Shown piece by piece: positions 22,030-33,708 of a stretch of DNA of 64,000 nt (positions within the stretch are counted from its first letter, which is position 1; the number at the start of each line of letters is the position of its first letter). A program made the translations under genes and the position numbers. Location of the stretch: NCBI GenBank assembly GCA_039619475.1, contig CM077116.1, forward strand, positions 21,975,443 to 22,039,442, read 5' to 3'. A model generated the notes under the pieces. That model was not told the origin of the DNA, ran no database searches, and saw only the letters and a program-made list of their open reading frames with translations. Source of the stretch: Icerya purchasi (taxonomy: Eukaryota; Arthropoda; Insecta; Hemiptera; Monophlebidae).

Positions 22030-22350
22030 AGCAGATAAGTCCTCCCTGTCTTTTTTTTTAAACTGTTTTCTATTTTGTCTCTCTTAAACTACCTCCCTAT
22101 TCAGCTAAAATATTTCCTATCCCTTTTACAATTTTCCTTCGCTTAGTCGTTTTCTAATATCCGTCGACTGTGCTTTCGTTTCTTCATTGCTTTTACCCCT
22201 TAGAATTACCGCAGTGCCCTCTTCATCCTATTAACTGCGTAATTGCTTACAATGCCGATTGTGTTTTCTTTAATATGTTTTTTTCCCTCTTCCGAACGTT
22301 TTCTTTTCTACGGTCAACTTTTGGAACTTCATTTTTGTGGGGCGGTCGTC
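22030..22350 (+). pseudogene. Very decayed LINE C-terminal remnant
   Basis: The plus-strand reading CVIAYNADCVFFNMF (about 22225-22275), followed by LFRTFSFLRSTFGTSFL, resembles the CDADHILFEC...LHLELPTPFCASYIL segment of the RNase H-bearing LINE at 1-1310. The upstream ~200 bases are C/T-rich like the other copies. Only weak similarity remains. Confidence 0.4.
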
Positions 22351-22699
22351 AAATATTGGGGCTCAAGAACCCGAAAGAGGAACAATGTGTAGAATCATTA
22401 TACACGATCAAAGTATACAGGAAGGATTCGTATAAGAGAAGGAGGCGAAAGGGAGGAAATGGAAGACGAGCTGTAATGAGAAGATCCATTAGCAAAAGTG
22501 AGCAGCAGAAAGAGGAACCTCTCATTTTCTTTCCTCTTTACCATTCGTGTAATTTTTTTCACGTGTTCATGCATAATTATTTTTTTGCTACTATCCAAAT
22601 TGGTCTCTTATGGATATTTAGAGACCTACGGAATCAAGATATAAGTGTGGGAACGAGAAAAGTGATGAGGGAAGCGGACCTACTTAAAGCGTAGACGAC

Positions 22700-23095
22700 A
22701 GATTTCAGAGGTGGTTACCGTAAAGAAATTAAAAGTTGAGGAACTGGATGAAGTCGAATAGAGATTAATGTAGAGCGTAACGTTTCACGCTCGATAAACT
22801 TTGTCGACGTTAAAGATGTTTTCCTCTTTGTAACTTACAATTGGGTCGACCGTTTTCGATTGCCATTCATTTAATGTTGCGCTACCGGCGGAAGTTGGTT
22901 CTCCATAAATTGCTTTAAAAATGATTTTAACTTATTTCCTAAACCGGTTTTCAAGCCACCCCGTTCGAAATCAGACAGTGCGATAAAATTGCGTCTACCA
23001 CCGACAGCGTAGCCACGACGGCTGTTTTCGTTAAGAAGGGTGTTCATTATGTCCGTTTCCGTTATGGAAGGATCCCGCTAAAAACGAGTCGTCAC
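22700..23095. other. Spacer, nothing recognised
   Basis: Moderate-GC DNA between two element fragments, with no clear coding or repeat signal. Confidence 0.35.
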
Positions 23096-23099
23096 CGAT

Positions 23100-23480
23100 C
23101 TTTTAGTTGTGGTATTTTACGTCGTTCACCCCTGTGGGGTATCGTGATCATGTAGCAATCCGATTGTTGCACGCCATATCCCTCGATCTTTTGCTCATTG
23201 TATACATTGGTGCAAAGGTAATCCAGTTTTCGTTCTTATCATATCTGTCCAGCGCTGTGGAGAGCAGCCTTTTGGTCTTCTCCCTTGGACTTTCGCTTGC
23301 ATCACCAGTGTTTCTAATTTCCGCTCACTGCGAATAACATGGCCGAAATATTTCATTTCGCGAAGAACAGCCATATCGGTCAACCGTTATGTGAGATTCA
23401 ACTCGTGCACTACGGATTCGTTTATTCATTTCGCGGTCCACGGTATGCGAAGTAATCGAGAACCAACACTACATTTCAAA
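23100..23480 (-). pseudogene. RTE-like LINE ORF2 C-terminus
   Basis: Minus-strand remnant. The order is SRLLRIPWTAK (about 23420-23450), REMKYFGHVIRSE (about 23325-23362), VQGRRPKGCSPQRWTDMI (about 23225-23285), and a tail ending near 23110. The KYFGHV, GRR and RW motifs in this order are characteristic of the C-terminal region of RTE-type ORF2 proteins. Stops and frameshifts are present. RT and endonuclease are not found upstream, so it is a short 3' fragment. Confidence 0.75.
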
Positions 23481-23729
23481 ACTGTCAAGTCGGATTTAAT
23501 GCTTTAATATGCTTGCCGAATTTTTTGATGTCTATGCAGGCAAGACGGTGGTAAAATTTTCAAGTCAAACTGTGCGCAACCAGCCTACTCTTTTATATAG
23601 CGATGATGAAGGAAGTATTTCCCCATCTAATTTCAGCTCCTTAACCGCGTTACGTTCGTTTGGGCGATATTTCGTTTTTAAACAGTACACATCAGACACA
23701 CACGGGACTGCACTTTTGTAAAACGATGT

Positions 23730-24228
23730 AAATCAAATGATTACTATCAGTTCCGAATGTAGTCTTGCGTGTGTACAGCTGCGTTGCATATAATAATTGC
23801 CTGGTCTATAATATCGGTACAGCTAAAAATGTACGAATAAGTTGCGCCAACGCGCTATGTAGCGTACGGCGTCTGAAGAAGAAAAATCGGATTTTAAAAA
23901 TAAGTGTATTTTTTTTTTGGTCTTTTACAACTTTTTGAAAAATCTGAAAAAATTCGTGAATGGAAATACATAAATTAAAATTTTTCGCCGCAATTGCTAC
24001 ATCATTTGTTGTCGTTGTTTTTAATGATCATTTAAATTTTTAAATGGGCCAGAAAATTGAAATTAACTATAGAAATTAAAAAAAAAAATTCATACACGCG
24101 GTATTCTTCACGCTCTTTAACTTCCAACAAGGATTTCTAAAAAAGGTAGAAAAACAGCTGTGTTATACGTGACGGTTTGCCTTCCACGTGATTATTTGCG
24201 AATATTTTAATTCTTTGTAATAAGTTCT
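23730..24228. other. AT-rich spacer
   Basis: No coding signal recognised; homopolymer runs near 23910 and 24080. Confidence 0.4.
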
Positions 24229-24303
24229 GTCGTCGCCCGGGATCGAACCCTTGACCTCCGTAACGGAAGTCAATCGCTCTAGCGACTAGGCTATCGCGAC
24301 GAC
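24229..24303 (-). repeat. tRNA-like sequence (SINE head or tRNA pseudogene)
   Basis: Minus-strand 75 nt with a perfect 7-bp acceptor pairing (GTCGTCG / CGACGAC), an A-box-like TAGCCTAGTCGCTAGAG and a B-box GGTTCGATCCC. The D-stem TAGC/GCTA pairs. The T-stem pairs only at its two loop-proximal positions and the anticodon arm is over-paired with a non-canonical loop, so it is unlikely to be a functional tRNA. An A-run at 24304-24316 lies immediately 5' of it in minus-strand terms. Confidence 0.5.
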
Positions 24304-24319
24304 AAAAAAAAAAAAAATC

Positions 24320-26085
24320 TGATTAAGAGTTATGAAAAAAATTTAAGGTGTTTCTTAGATTTTCAGGAATACAGGTCCGAAATCTGTATTTTTGGTTCAA
24401 ATCCCGCTTTTACAGATAAAATTATAATTTATTTTTCGGCGCATGAAAGGTAGTTTGCTTTTTTTTTTTTTTTAGATTTTCGCGAATAGCGAAACAAATG
24501 AAACATCGTTAAAAAAGTTAAAATGTTCCTTCAGATGTGCTCTACACGTACGTGTTCAACAAGTGTTCCCTTTTTTCATTTTGACTCGTCAAAAATTGAA
24601 ATTTTTGAACGTAAACTTTCATTTCATCTTTAATCATAATTGAAGTTTATTCAGTTTATCGTTAAGAAAATACTGACACTTACGTAATAATTTGTGGCAC
24701 TACTTGTAAAAGACTAATTTATCTCTCATATTAATTAAAAGTATCTTTAGAGATTTATTCGGTGGAATTACCGGACGGAGAAACACTTCGCTCCAACGGA
24801 ATCGCTGTATATATGGGTTATTTTCCTAAGACCGTAATCTTTTCAATATGTTCGACTAATTCACCGTGCTTTACGATTAGTAAAATTTTAGAATGATTAA
24901 TAAAAGAAAATTCTTAGATTATTCTTAATGAATGTTATAATCGATAGAAAAGTCGATACTATGTCGTCATTATATAAGAGATCTCGAGTAAAGTACTTGT
25001 ATAACCGTGTTTTGAAAAATCATCGATAACAAAATAATGACGAGTATTTTAGATTGAACTGTTGCGTGTTTTCCAAAGAGCGTAAGCCCGACAGCCTATT
25101 TAGGTTAAAAAATGGATCGAAGCGCTAGCAGTAAAACGATTATTTCGTTTTCGGTTCGTTCAGTCAGTGTACAAAATCAGAAAGAATATCTATAAAGAAA
25201 ATTCGTTTGTTGCATCTAACGTATAAAGTTATTCGGAAGAAGGCGGAAAATTAATAGTTCGCCAATGAACCCGATTTTACGAGAAACAAACGGAATATAA
25301 TTATAAACAAGAGCGCTCAGTCAAGCATGGTGTTTCCATGCGCCGAAGATTCCGTATGTTAAAACAATCGCGGTTTGACGTAATACGAACTTTTAAACAA
25401 GTATGTGTAATTTTAAATTTTCTACATCGGGTACATACGAGTAGATTTTCTTCCAACTTTTTCAGCTAAATGTTTTTGGATGATTCTGTGAATTCAATCA
25501 TTTTTGCGTCATTATTTTCAGAATCATCTACCCCCCCCCCCCTATAGGAGGCTTTCTATCGAAATGTGGTTCCGTAGTAATAATAAAAAAAAAAAACAAA
25601 TAGTATGCTATCATATACCGGTAGTATGTAATTAGTTAAAATTTGTTTAAAAATACAATTAAAAGTAACCTATATTTTCAAACAACAAATACGCGATCAC
25701 CTACATACAGCGATTCCCGATTAACCGAGTTGCGAAGCGGGAGAAACTCGAATAACGCGAAAAGTCAGTTAATCTGTATTTTTATAAAGAATGGAGAAAG
25801 TGTGCGATAGGAGATTTAATAGAGGGAATCTTATTGCAGGTAAAACTTGTAGCATGTAAAATGTTTCATAAAAACACGAAAAATTCCTGAAATTTATAAG
25901 AACATAAGGAATATACATATATATTTCTTTTTTTTTAACAAAAAAAATCATCGCTTAGCAAATTGTTTTTTTTTTTTTTGTTTTGCGTGATTCGCTAATA
26001 ACTAGTCAAATCGTATCTCATTTACGAAAGATCAAAATTTCCTCAACTGTAAAGCTCGGCTGTCGTCCGATAAATAAAGTTCAGC
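24320..26085. other. AT-rich spacer
   Basis: No gene seen. It contains the second hairpin motif copy (25315-25365), a C10 run at 25531-25540, and a CAGCGATTCCCGATTAACCG stretch at 25707 that could be a transposon end, but I found no inverted partner beyond the pogo-like relic. Confidence 0.45.
25315..25365 (+). repeat. Dispersed hairpin motif, copy 2
   Basis: CTCAGTCAAGCATGG TGTTTCCATGC...GATTCCGTATG. Compared with copy 1 the stem is lengthened by a G-C pair (GCATGG/CCATGC). Confidence 0.65.
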
Positions 26086-26089
26086 GAAG

Positions 26090-27330
26090 TTTGTAACGCT
26101 AAATTTCACTTCATCAGGAGAAATGTTTCGTTTTCATCATCTCGTAGTGTTATCTGGAGATAGAATAGCTTTACCACTACTAGCTCAACTTCTGTTAACA
26201 AATTTTTCAATATCGTCGGGCTCTTTTGTATTCTGGTATTTTCTTCAAAATTCCGGTTTCACATCATCTTTCTCTATTTGTTCGTGGAAGTATGTACGCA
26301 CCGAGGAGTTTTACAAAGAATATTTATAAAGGCGTCTCTCACGTAGCAGCTGCTCAGAAAATGACATCATCCTTTCCATCGTAGTTTTCTTCAAACAATT
26401 TGTCAAGCGAATGCTCGGAGTTCAACGAAATTTCTAGAAGGTGTTTTCGATATGTTTTTTCAATGTTTCGATTATTTCCATGGGTTGAATAATGCTTGCT
26501 GCGCTCTAAGGTGAAAATTCGACAATAATTAGCTTCGTATTCTGATGATTGAATTGGAGGACGTGATGACGCGCATTATCAGTCAAATAGTTTTTTCGCG
26601 ATTGTCTTAAAAATTTTCAGGAATTTCTCAATTCGAGGTACGAATTCTTCAAAAAACCAAGATTTAAAAAGCTGAACGCCTGCCCGGGAAGACTTTTGAT
26701 TTTTATACTATACTGGCGATGCATTAAAAAATAGCTCGAAGTTTAACAAATTTTCCAACGATCTTCAAGGATAATCGGAAGAATTCGGAAGCATTACCAC
26801 GCCATAATAATTACCCGTTTTTGGGGCACTATTACGCCGGGAGGAACCTTTTTGTCAAGAAGAATCAGTCTCATCAGTCTCATCAGCATTAAAAACCCGA
26901 TCAAAAGCCAGCCTCCTATATATATCTCACAATTTATCACAATACGATGTAGCTGACACTTCACAGATTCGCCACAAACATTTACCTGGCGGATTTTATA
27001 AAAAGCCATTATTCAATCATTTCCTTTTTGCTAGCTATGATTACTTTCTTCGGCTAAATTTTCGGAAAGAATCTGATCGTGATGTGCGGAAAATTGTCGG
27101 CTTCTCGGAGAATAATAAAATCACGAGCGAACAGGCTTTATCTGTTTTTGAAGAACGAGAAAACTTCATTGTTTTTCTGCCAGTGCCAAATATGGCACTA
27201 TCAGGAATGTTTCAAGCTGTCCTGTTTCAACGGCAGTCTTGCATGTTTCGTTTACGATTTGGTTTCGCTTTTGTTTTTTTTTCTTGCCGATAGTTTTTCG
27301 AGATCCATTTTTAAAATAGCGCGAACAGAT
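26090..27330 (-). pseudogene. pogo/Tigger (jerky-like) transposase relic
   Basis: Minus-strand DDE transposase remnant of the CENP-B/pogo group. From high to low coordinates: an N-terminal TAVETGQLETFLIVP-like piece (about 27170-27240), then FDRVFNADETDET with the first catalytic Asp of the NADET box (about 26870-26895). Next come YYGVVMLPNSSDYP, KSSRAGVQLFKSWFFEEFVP and RIEKFLKIF (about 26590-26690), a degraded LLLDNAP region, and SIIQPMEIIETLKKH (about 26440-26490), the hallmark of this family. YDGKDDVIF then follows. Frameshifts and stops throughout. Terminal repeats were not identified. Confidence 0.75.
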
Positions 27331-27334
27331 TATC

Positions 27335-30143
27335 GTACGACGAAATTAAAAGCGCTAATTTACTGACCGACCGGAAAAACACATTTGACTATAACCGTTT
27401 CTAATCGTGTGTTACCTTCACAAACAACAACGCTAGTTTTACATTTTACGATACGGCGAATTCATCTGTACGAGTAGTAGATGTCAGTTTCACGTGCATA
27501 TTTTTCATGGATATCCTAGTCTTACCACTGATACGGAAGTGAAATATATTTTAAAAATCATTCGAAACGTACACAATTAAAAAATTACCAACCTCTTTAT
27601 GTCGTTCCCGATGATAGACGAGGGGAACGTGTCGCACCGCCCGGTAATAGTTGGAATAGGTAGATGTAGACGGTTAAAATTTTAGCAATTCTTTTTTCCC
27701 GCGCACTTTACTTACGATGCGTTAGTCTTTGGTGCTGCATGTTCTGTTCTTTCCGACATATTGTTTAATTTCACCCTCTTTACCTGAGTTTCCGTTACTC
27801 TATTTCCTATTTCCACCTGAGAACTTTTTTCTTTCTTTTTTTTTTTTTTCACTATTTTTCTGTAATTTTGATTTCAACGCAATTTTGACCACTCTGAATA
27901 ATAATTTGATGCATCATTTTGTGTTCTATTGCGTTATTATATGAGCCCGATAAACGGAAGTGAGCTGCATAATGAAAACCGCGGGTGATGAGGTGAGGGT
28001 AAAAATTTAACGCTAAAAACTTTATCTGCCGGAAATCACGCCAAAATAATCATTCCGCCGGTTTTTTTAAATTTTTGAATTTTTAAAACTGCGTGAATTT
28101 AATTCGAAGTGGAAAATCTGTATGTTCTAAATTGCAGAAATGTCTTTCGAATAGTTTCGACATTTTTTGTTTTTACTAAGTGTAATTTTTCGACCTTTCT
28201 TGTATACGATAATATCAGGCGCTTCATTTTCCCCTTAAAGCGCTCTCTTGTGTTTGTGTTTAAGATGTTACGTTACCAACTTACAATAAAATTATACGTG
28301 AAAATGTAACTTAAATGGAAAAAAACGTCAAATATATTAAAAAGAATTATAATGCGAGTACACCGACGTATTAAGATGTATTTTGATTTTTGTAATTTTT
28401 TTATACAAGAACATACGATTTTTTACCCTAAAAGGAAGGGAGATTAATTAATTTCTTATCGATAATTTCTTTATGTTATGAAAAAGTTTGCAATTATTGT
28501 TTTGAGATATAGGTTCCGATTTTGAAGTTTACAAGTGTCAAGCCGTTCCTGAGTCGCCGAATTTTATTTGATATTTTTGCTACGTTTCTGAGCAGTCTTG
28601 TTAGTAGGGTTTTTATGAAATCAGAAATAACTTTAACAAGTCCGCTAGTTCAGTTTATACTTAAACGTTAAAAAAAAAAATGTGATTTTTAAAATGGGCC
28701 AGTAATTGATTTATAATATATAACAGAGTTTAGAAATCCAGTTTTGTGACTGTGGAGAACAGCAGGGATCCCATATTTAAACTTGTGTATTAATGCTCAA
28801 CGATGTAACGTAAAAAGAGTTATGAACATCGTCGTTGTCATACGAAGACAGAAATTTGGTTGATTCTTGGACTATAAGAATTTTAAATTTGTATATTACT
28901 TTGTACGTGTAATATATGCAGTTAATATAAATTTATCATTGAGTTTCTCTTGGATTTCACTACTATTTGGCAATGTTAACACCGTAATCGAAAACAAGAG
29001 ATGAAAAATAAGCAGTTTTACTTTAAGTTGTATATTTTAATAAAATAGAAAAATATTCGTAGTTACCTTTCTAGTATATAAAATGTTTTAAAATTTTTCG
29101 TGTATTTCAGTTTTAAATAATACGGATTGCTTAATAGCCACAAGTAATTAGGGCGATTTTTATTTTTATTATTTAATAAGTTTTTTCTGACGTTCGAAGT
29201 TCTCAAATTATCAATTTTAATTTGTTTTTGGCTACATTTGAAATGTGTTTCTCCGTTCATCATGAGTGTACGGAGCGAATTTTATTTTATTTTAAATAGG
29301 TATTCCTGTAATTAGTACTAGACCATTCAATTTATGATTTCTCTCTATTACATAAACAGTAGTCAAGGATGCGGGAGGCGGCTGAGCCAGCGAAATGATC
29401 GATGTGTGGTGGCGGCGAGAGACAGGGCCCCGATAGTATTTATAATTAATGAAATTTTTACGGTAAAGTAATTCTGATATTTAAGACGAGTTTCTTCATT
29501 CAAAATAAATGTTACTTGATTTTTGAATATTACATTTTATTTGACTTCTGCATGTTTATTTCTAAAGTATAAATTTTTTTGTAATGAATTTCGGTTCACT
29601 ATTGCAGAATTCGAGTTGAACTCATTAATTTGTAGTAATTTCAATAATTTGTTTTAGTGTGAACTATAATAATAGCAGCTTCTATAAAGGAAAAAAGAAC
29701 CACAAATTTTAAAAAAGAATACTTCAAATAAACACATTTTGTCCAGTACTTTTCCTTAGAAACTGTCAAAAAAAATTAAATATATGTTTATATATATATA
29801 TATACAATATATATATATATGCAATTTGAAAAAACTTTGAACCACAATCGTAATGACTGAATAGGATGATTATTTATCTAAGGATAAATATTTAAAAAAG
29901 CTCACTATATAAAAAGAAAAATGATTTTATGTAATCTTTTTAATATATATATATATTTTTTTTTTAACTTTGTGCATAAAAAAATAATATTCAAAGATCG
30001 TTGTAAATTTTTGAATTTGTAATTGCGAATTACGTTCAATGGTTTAGACTGATGATCACTGATTAATCAAACCAAAACCGTTCGGCCAATTATAAAGCGT
30101 TTCAAGACGCTGCTACAAGAACGCTTTGATCTCCCCCCCCCAA

Positions 30144-30174
<31 letters not shown>

Positions 30175-30600
30175 CAAAAACAGCGATCCTCTTTGTTTAA
30201 TTTGTTGAACGTTTTAGCTTATAAAACGCTCCTTGAAAAACACATAAGAAATGAAAATATTGTTCCAAGTTAATTATTATAATAATTAGAAACACATGTT
30301 CCTGGCCATTTATTTGCTAATTGTAAAGTTAGTAGAACTAATTTACTCAAAATACGTGTTTGCGTTTAATATGAGTGATAAATTGATTTTTTTACAAGTT
30401 ACTAATTATTGAACAGGTATAAATTGATATTTTCTTAATGATGAACTGACTAAACTTCAATATTTTATGGTTGAAAATGAAATGAAAGTGGCTATTTTTA
30501 AGTTCAAAAATCTCAATTTTTGCCGAATCAAAACGAGGAAATGGAACTGTTACTAGTATAGTAATTATGTTGTAATTATTTAATATTATAGCACGGCATA
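27335..30600. other. AT-rich spacer
   Basis: No gene recognised in ~3.2 kb. Features seen: a relative of the satellite-flanking repeat at 28510-28575, a small GC-rich patch at 29366-29430, (TA)n at 29795-29822 and an (AAAAC)n microsatellite at 30142-30180. Confidence 0.5.
28510..28575. repeat. Second copy of satellite-flanking repeat segment
   Basis: GAAGTTTACAAGTGTCAAGCCG followed by ATTTTATTTGATATTTTTG corresponds to 12258-12320. The same order is kept with insertions of a few bases. Confidence 0.6.
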
Positions 30601-30605
30601 TTTAA

Positions 30606-30676
30606 ACTAGCCAAAACATCTCAAAAATTGTCAATAACTATTTAACCTATAAAACTAAAAATTAGACACGCAGTGC
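30606..30676. repeat. LTR remnant (3' side of Gypsy element)
   Basis: CTCAAAAATTGTC...TTTAACCTATAAAACT...TTAGACACGCAGTG is a direct-repeat relative of 33043-33113. The two flank the Gypsy coding remnants in the same orientation, as LTRs would. Confidence 0.6.
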
Positions 30677-31099
30677 CTCTTTTAAAGATATTCGTTCAAA
30701 TAATGTGGCGGATGAACGATTCGTCCGCTTCTAGTAGTGATTTCACTATTATTACTATTTGCATTATTATGATTATTATTAATTATGTTATATTATCATT
30801 ATTATTATTGTTAGTACATGTTCAACGGAAAATTATACATCAAACTTTCCCAGAGTTGATGTTTTATAATTTATAAATGATTTACTTAAATGTACATAAT
30901 TACACTTTATGATCTTACCAAATACATTTTTAATAAAATACACGATTAATCCCAGTTGCTACTTTTTAGTTCAGTTATCGAAGTATGTCACGTTATTTCC
31001 AGATTTTAAAGAACTTCAATTTATAGCGTTCCTGTTATAAATTTCGACTGTTTATCCCGATGTGCTTTAATTGCATTCTTTACTTTAAATATTTCAGCA

Positions 31100-32965
31100 T
31101 TTAACAATTTGTTAGGAACGGGCAATTTAATGCGTCTAGGCTGGTGATAATTTTAAACCTAAAAGTTTAAGACCTAAATTAGATTTATCTTCAAACGTTT
31201 TTTTAATTAATAATTTAGTAGCCTGTACTCCTTTCTCCACCATCCCATTTGATTGGAAATATTTAGAACTTATTAAGGTATACTTAAAATCATATTCTTT
31301 AGCAAATACTTTATAACTATTAACCCGAACACTATCTGGTAATACAACATCATTAGGAATACCAAAAGTAGTAAGAACAATTTTTACGTTGTCAATTAGT
31401 TCTTCAATTCTTTTGGATTTTATTTGAATTATTTAAATTCATGTTCAAAAATAGTCGATTATTATTAAATATACTTTATTATAAACTTCGCATAAATCAG
31501 TGTACCTATTTTCGAAAAGGTTCATGATGGAATTTACAATGCTTAATATAATCTATGTCCTCATTAATACCAGGCTAATATACAGCTTCACGAGCTTGAC
31601 TCCTAGTTTTATCAAAATCTATACTAGTACATGAGGTTCATGTAACGCATTTGATATATGATTACGTGATCATAAGGAACTATAGTTTTTCGTTAAGAAA
31701 GAGCAAATTATTATGATAATGGATATCGTTTCTTAATTTATAATAAAATTTTTCGTTATCTGGAATTTTATTTTTATGAAGTCAGCCTTCTTTGATACAT
31801 TCAAATAATAATTTGAAAACTATTATCCTTGTTAATGGTATCCTGAAATTGCTTTATTTTCACTCACGGCTAACATATTCGATGCCATGAATTTCTTTAA
31901 TGTCAGAAAAATTAGGTGTTTCAGTATTACCTGTATTACGTACGTCTCTGCTTAAAGCATCAGTCATAACTAAATCTTTCCGTGCAACGTATTCAATAGT
32001 AAAATTATATTTTAACAGAAACATTACCATTTTTTATAATCTAGAAGTTATTTTATATAATGGCTTATTTAATATATACTTCCACATGTGTCTGTACTTT
32101 AACTGGGCGGCCGTATAATATTTCATTAAACTTTTCAAATGAAAAACAGATTGTTATTAGTTCCTTTTCTATTAAGGCCCAATTTTTTTCGTTATCACTA
32201 ACTACGGGATACGTACCGCACTGAATACTTATTTTGCATAAAGCAAGTTCCAATGTTATCTTTTCATACGTCACACTGTATTGCAATATCTTTAGTGGAA
32301 TCAAAATTTTTTAATACAGGATCTTTTATGAACGCAGGAAATTTAACAGCTGTACGCTTCTGACCATTTTACAATCATATTGATTTGACTGCTTTTTATT
32401 TCTGACGATTTTGATTTAATATTAAGTATTTCATCCGGCAACTTTTCTAGATGGTTCTTTAAGATGTTCTTTTGATGCTTTCGCTGCTCTAGTCAGTTTT
32501 GACGATTTGTTCGATAAATCGGATTCCATAAATAACCTTTTTTGTAAATTCAAATTGTTAATACCGAGTATCATCGATCACGAATCAAGTCCATTTCTAG
32601 TTTACCAAACTCATAATACTCCGCTAAATTCTTTAACTCAGTTCTATCCGGTTGTTGGATATAGTTATTGAATTTAAACTCTTTTCCATTATTACATTCT
32701 TTTTTCGAATACAGTAATCATTGAATTTGGGTATTATTTTATCGAAATTCTTAGATTCTTTAAACGAATCATATATCTTCTCACCTTCATCACCAATATA
32801 GGATAATAATATTACAGTTTTCACCAATTGTAAGTCTGATTTTCCCGCTTTTTCTGTAGCAATTAGATAATTGTGCAGTGAATTCTTAAACTTAGACCAC
32901 TTTTTGCTTAAACTTTTATCTGCTATGAGTTCTTTCGGCGTTGCAATATCCATCTCCATGTTAAT
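31100..32965 (-). pseudogene. Ty3/Gypsy gag-pol remnant, internally deleted
   Basis: Minus strand, high to low. A gag-like domain (32633-32959) reads KKWSKFKNSLHNYLIAT, then VILLSYIGDEGEKIYDSF and KFNDYCIRKKNVIME, and continues to ELKNLAEYYEFGKLEMDLIR. The sequence then jumps to the RT/RNase H border (DPVLKNFDSTKDIAIQCD, EKNWALIEKELITICFSFEK, YGRPVKVQT; 32065-32330) and RNase H end (NFTIEYVARKDLVMTDALSR, about 31940-32010). Integrase core follows (TTFGIPNDVVLPDSVRVN, FQSNGMVEKGVQATKLLIKK; about 31190-31420). The protease and RT palm expected between gag and RNase H are missing, so there is a deletion. Multiple stops; inactive. Confidence 0.85.
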
Positions 32966-33042
32966 GTATAAGTAAACTTACGGAACAATTACGAGATATT
33001 CAGTTTTTTAAAATAAACGACTACACCATGTTACAATTTGAA

Positions 33043-33113
33043 CAAGACTAAACATTTCAAAAATTGTCGACAACTGTTTAATCTATAAAACTCTGAAAAT
33101 GAGACACACAGTG
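33043..33113. repeat. LTR remnant (5' side of Gypsy element)
   Basis: TTTCAAAAATTGTC...GTTTAATCTATAAAACT...GAGACACACAGTG; direct-repeat partner of 30606-30676. It lies just upstream of the gag frame in minus-strand direction. Confidence 0.6.
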
Positions 33114-33196
33114 ATTCCATATTACAAACGTGTACAATGATATTAAATACTAAAGCTTAATCTAACAGGAACAATTATTGGACACAACGGATACGT

Positions 33197-33204
33197 ATGT
33201 GCAG
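33197..33204. repeat. 8-bp TSD of hAT MITE, left copy
   Basis: ATGTGCAG, identical to 33701-33708. Confidence 0.9.
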
Positions 33205-33700
33205 TAGTGATGTGCGATTTCGAAATGTTTTTACAATCGAAACAATCGACAATCGTCAAAAAAACAATCGAATGATTTTCATTCGAATGATTTTAATTCG
33301 AATGATATTGATTCGAATGATTTTGATTCGAATGATTGTTGTGAATCCGAATGAATTATTCGAATAAAAACCGAAACTACCCGAACTCAAACGAACGAAA
33401 TATTCGTTAAACATCGACTAGATTCTTTCGAGAGAAATAACATTTCGAATGATTGTTGCGAATAGGAATGAATTATTCGAATAAAAACCGAAACTATCCG
33501 AACATAAACGATTGAAGTATTCGTTAAACATCGACTAGATTCTTCCGAGAGAAATAACATTTCGAATGATTGTTGTGAATACGAATGAATTATTCGAATG
33601 AAATAACATTTCGAATGCAACTGCGGAACAATCGAATGCATTCGAAGTTATCGAACAATCGAATAATTCGAATGAAACATTTCGAAGTTGCCCATCACTA
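33205..33700. mobile_element. hAT-type MITE, 496 bp
   Basis: Non-coding element with terminal inverted repeats (TAGTGATGTGCGATTTCGAA at the left; the complement of TAGTGATGGGCAACTTCGAA at the right), flanked by a perfect 8-bp direct repeat ATGTGCAG at 33197-33204 and 33701-33708. Eight-base duplications and a TAGTGATG-type end are typical of hAT elements. The interior is built of ATTCGAAT-type palindromic phrases and a 117-bp tandem unit (starts at about 33329, 33446 and 33563). It encodes no transposase, so mobility would have needed a helper. Confidence 0.9.
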
Positions 33701-33708
33701 ATGTGCAG

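Noticed and set aside
22170..22694. 174-codon plus-strand frame as a gene
   Set aside because: Only its first third resembles decayed LINE sequence; the rest has no motif, and the frame seems fortuitous.
24229..24303. Functional tRNA gene
   Set aside because: T-stem and anticodon arm do not fold canonically, and the flanks look like a repeat; kept only as tRNA-like.
25707..25775. Possible terminal inverted repeat of the pogo-like element (CAGCGATTCCCGATTAACCG)
   Set aside because: No inverted partner was found beyond 27.3 kb.
33205..33700. CRISPR-like or tandem regulatory array
   Set aside because: The repeated ATTCGAAT phrases lie within inverted ends and an 8-bp duplication, so a MITE explains them; the genome is eukaryotic.
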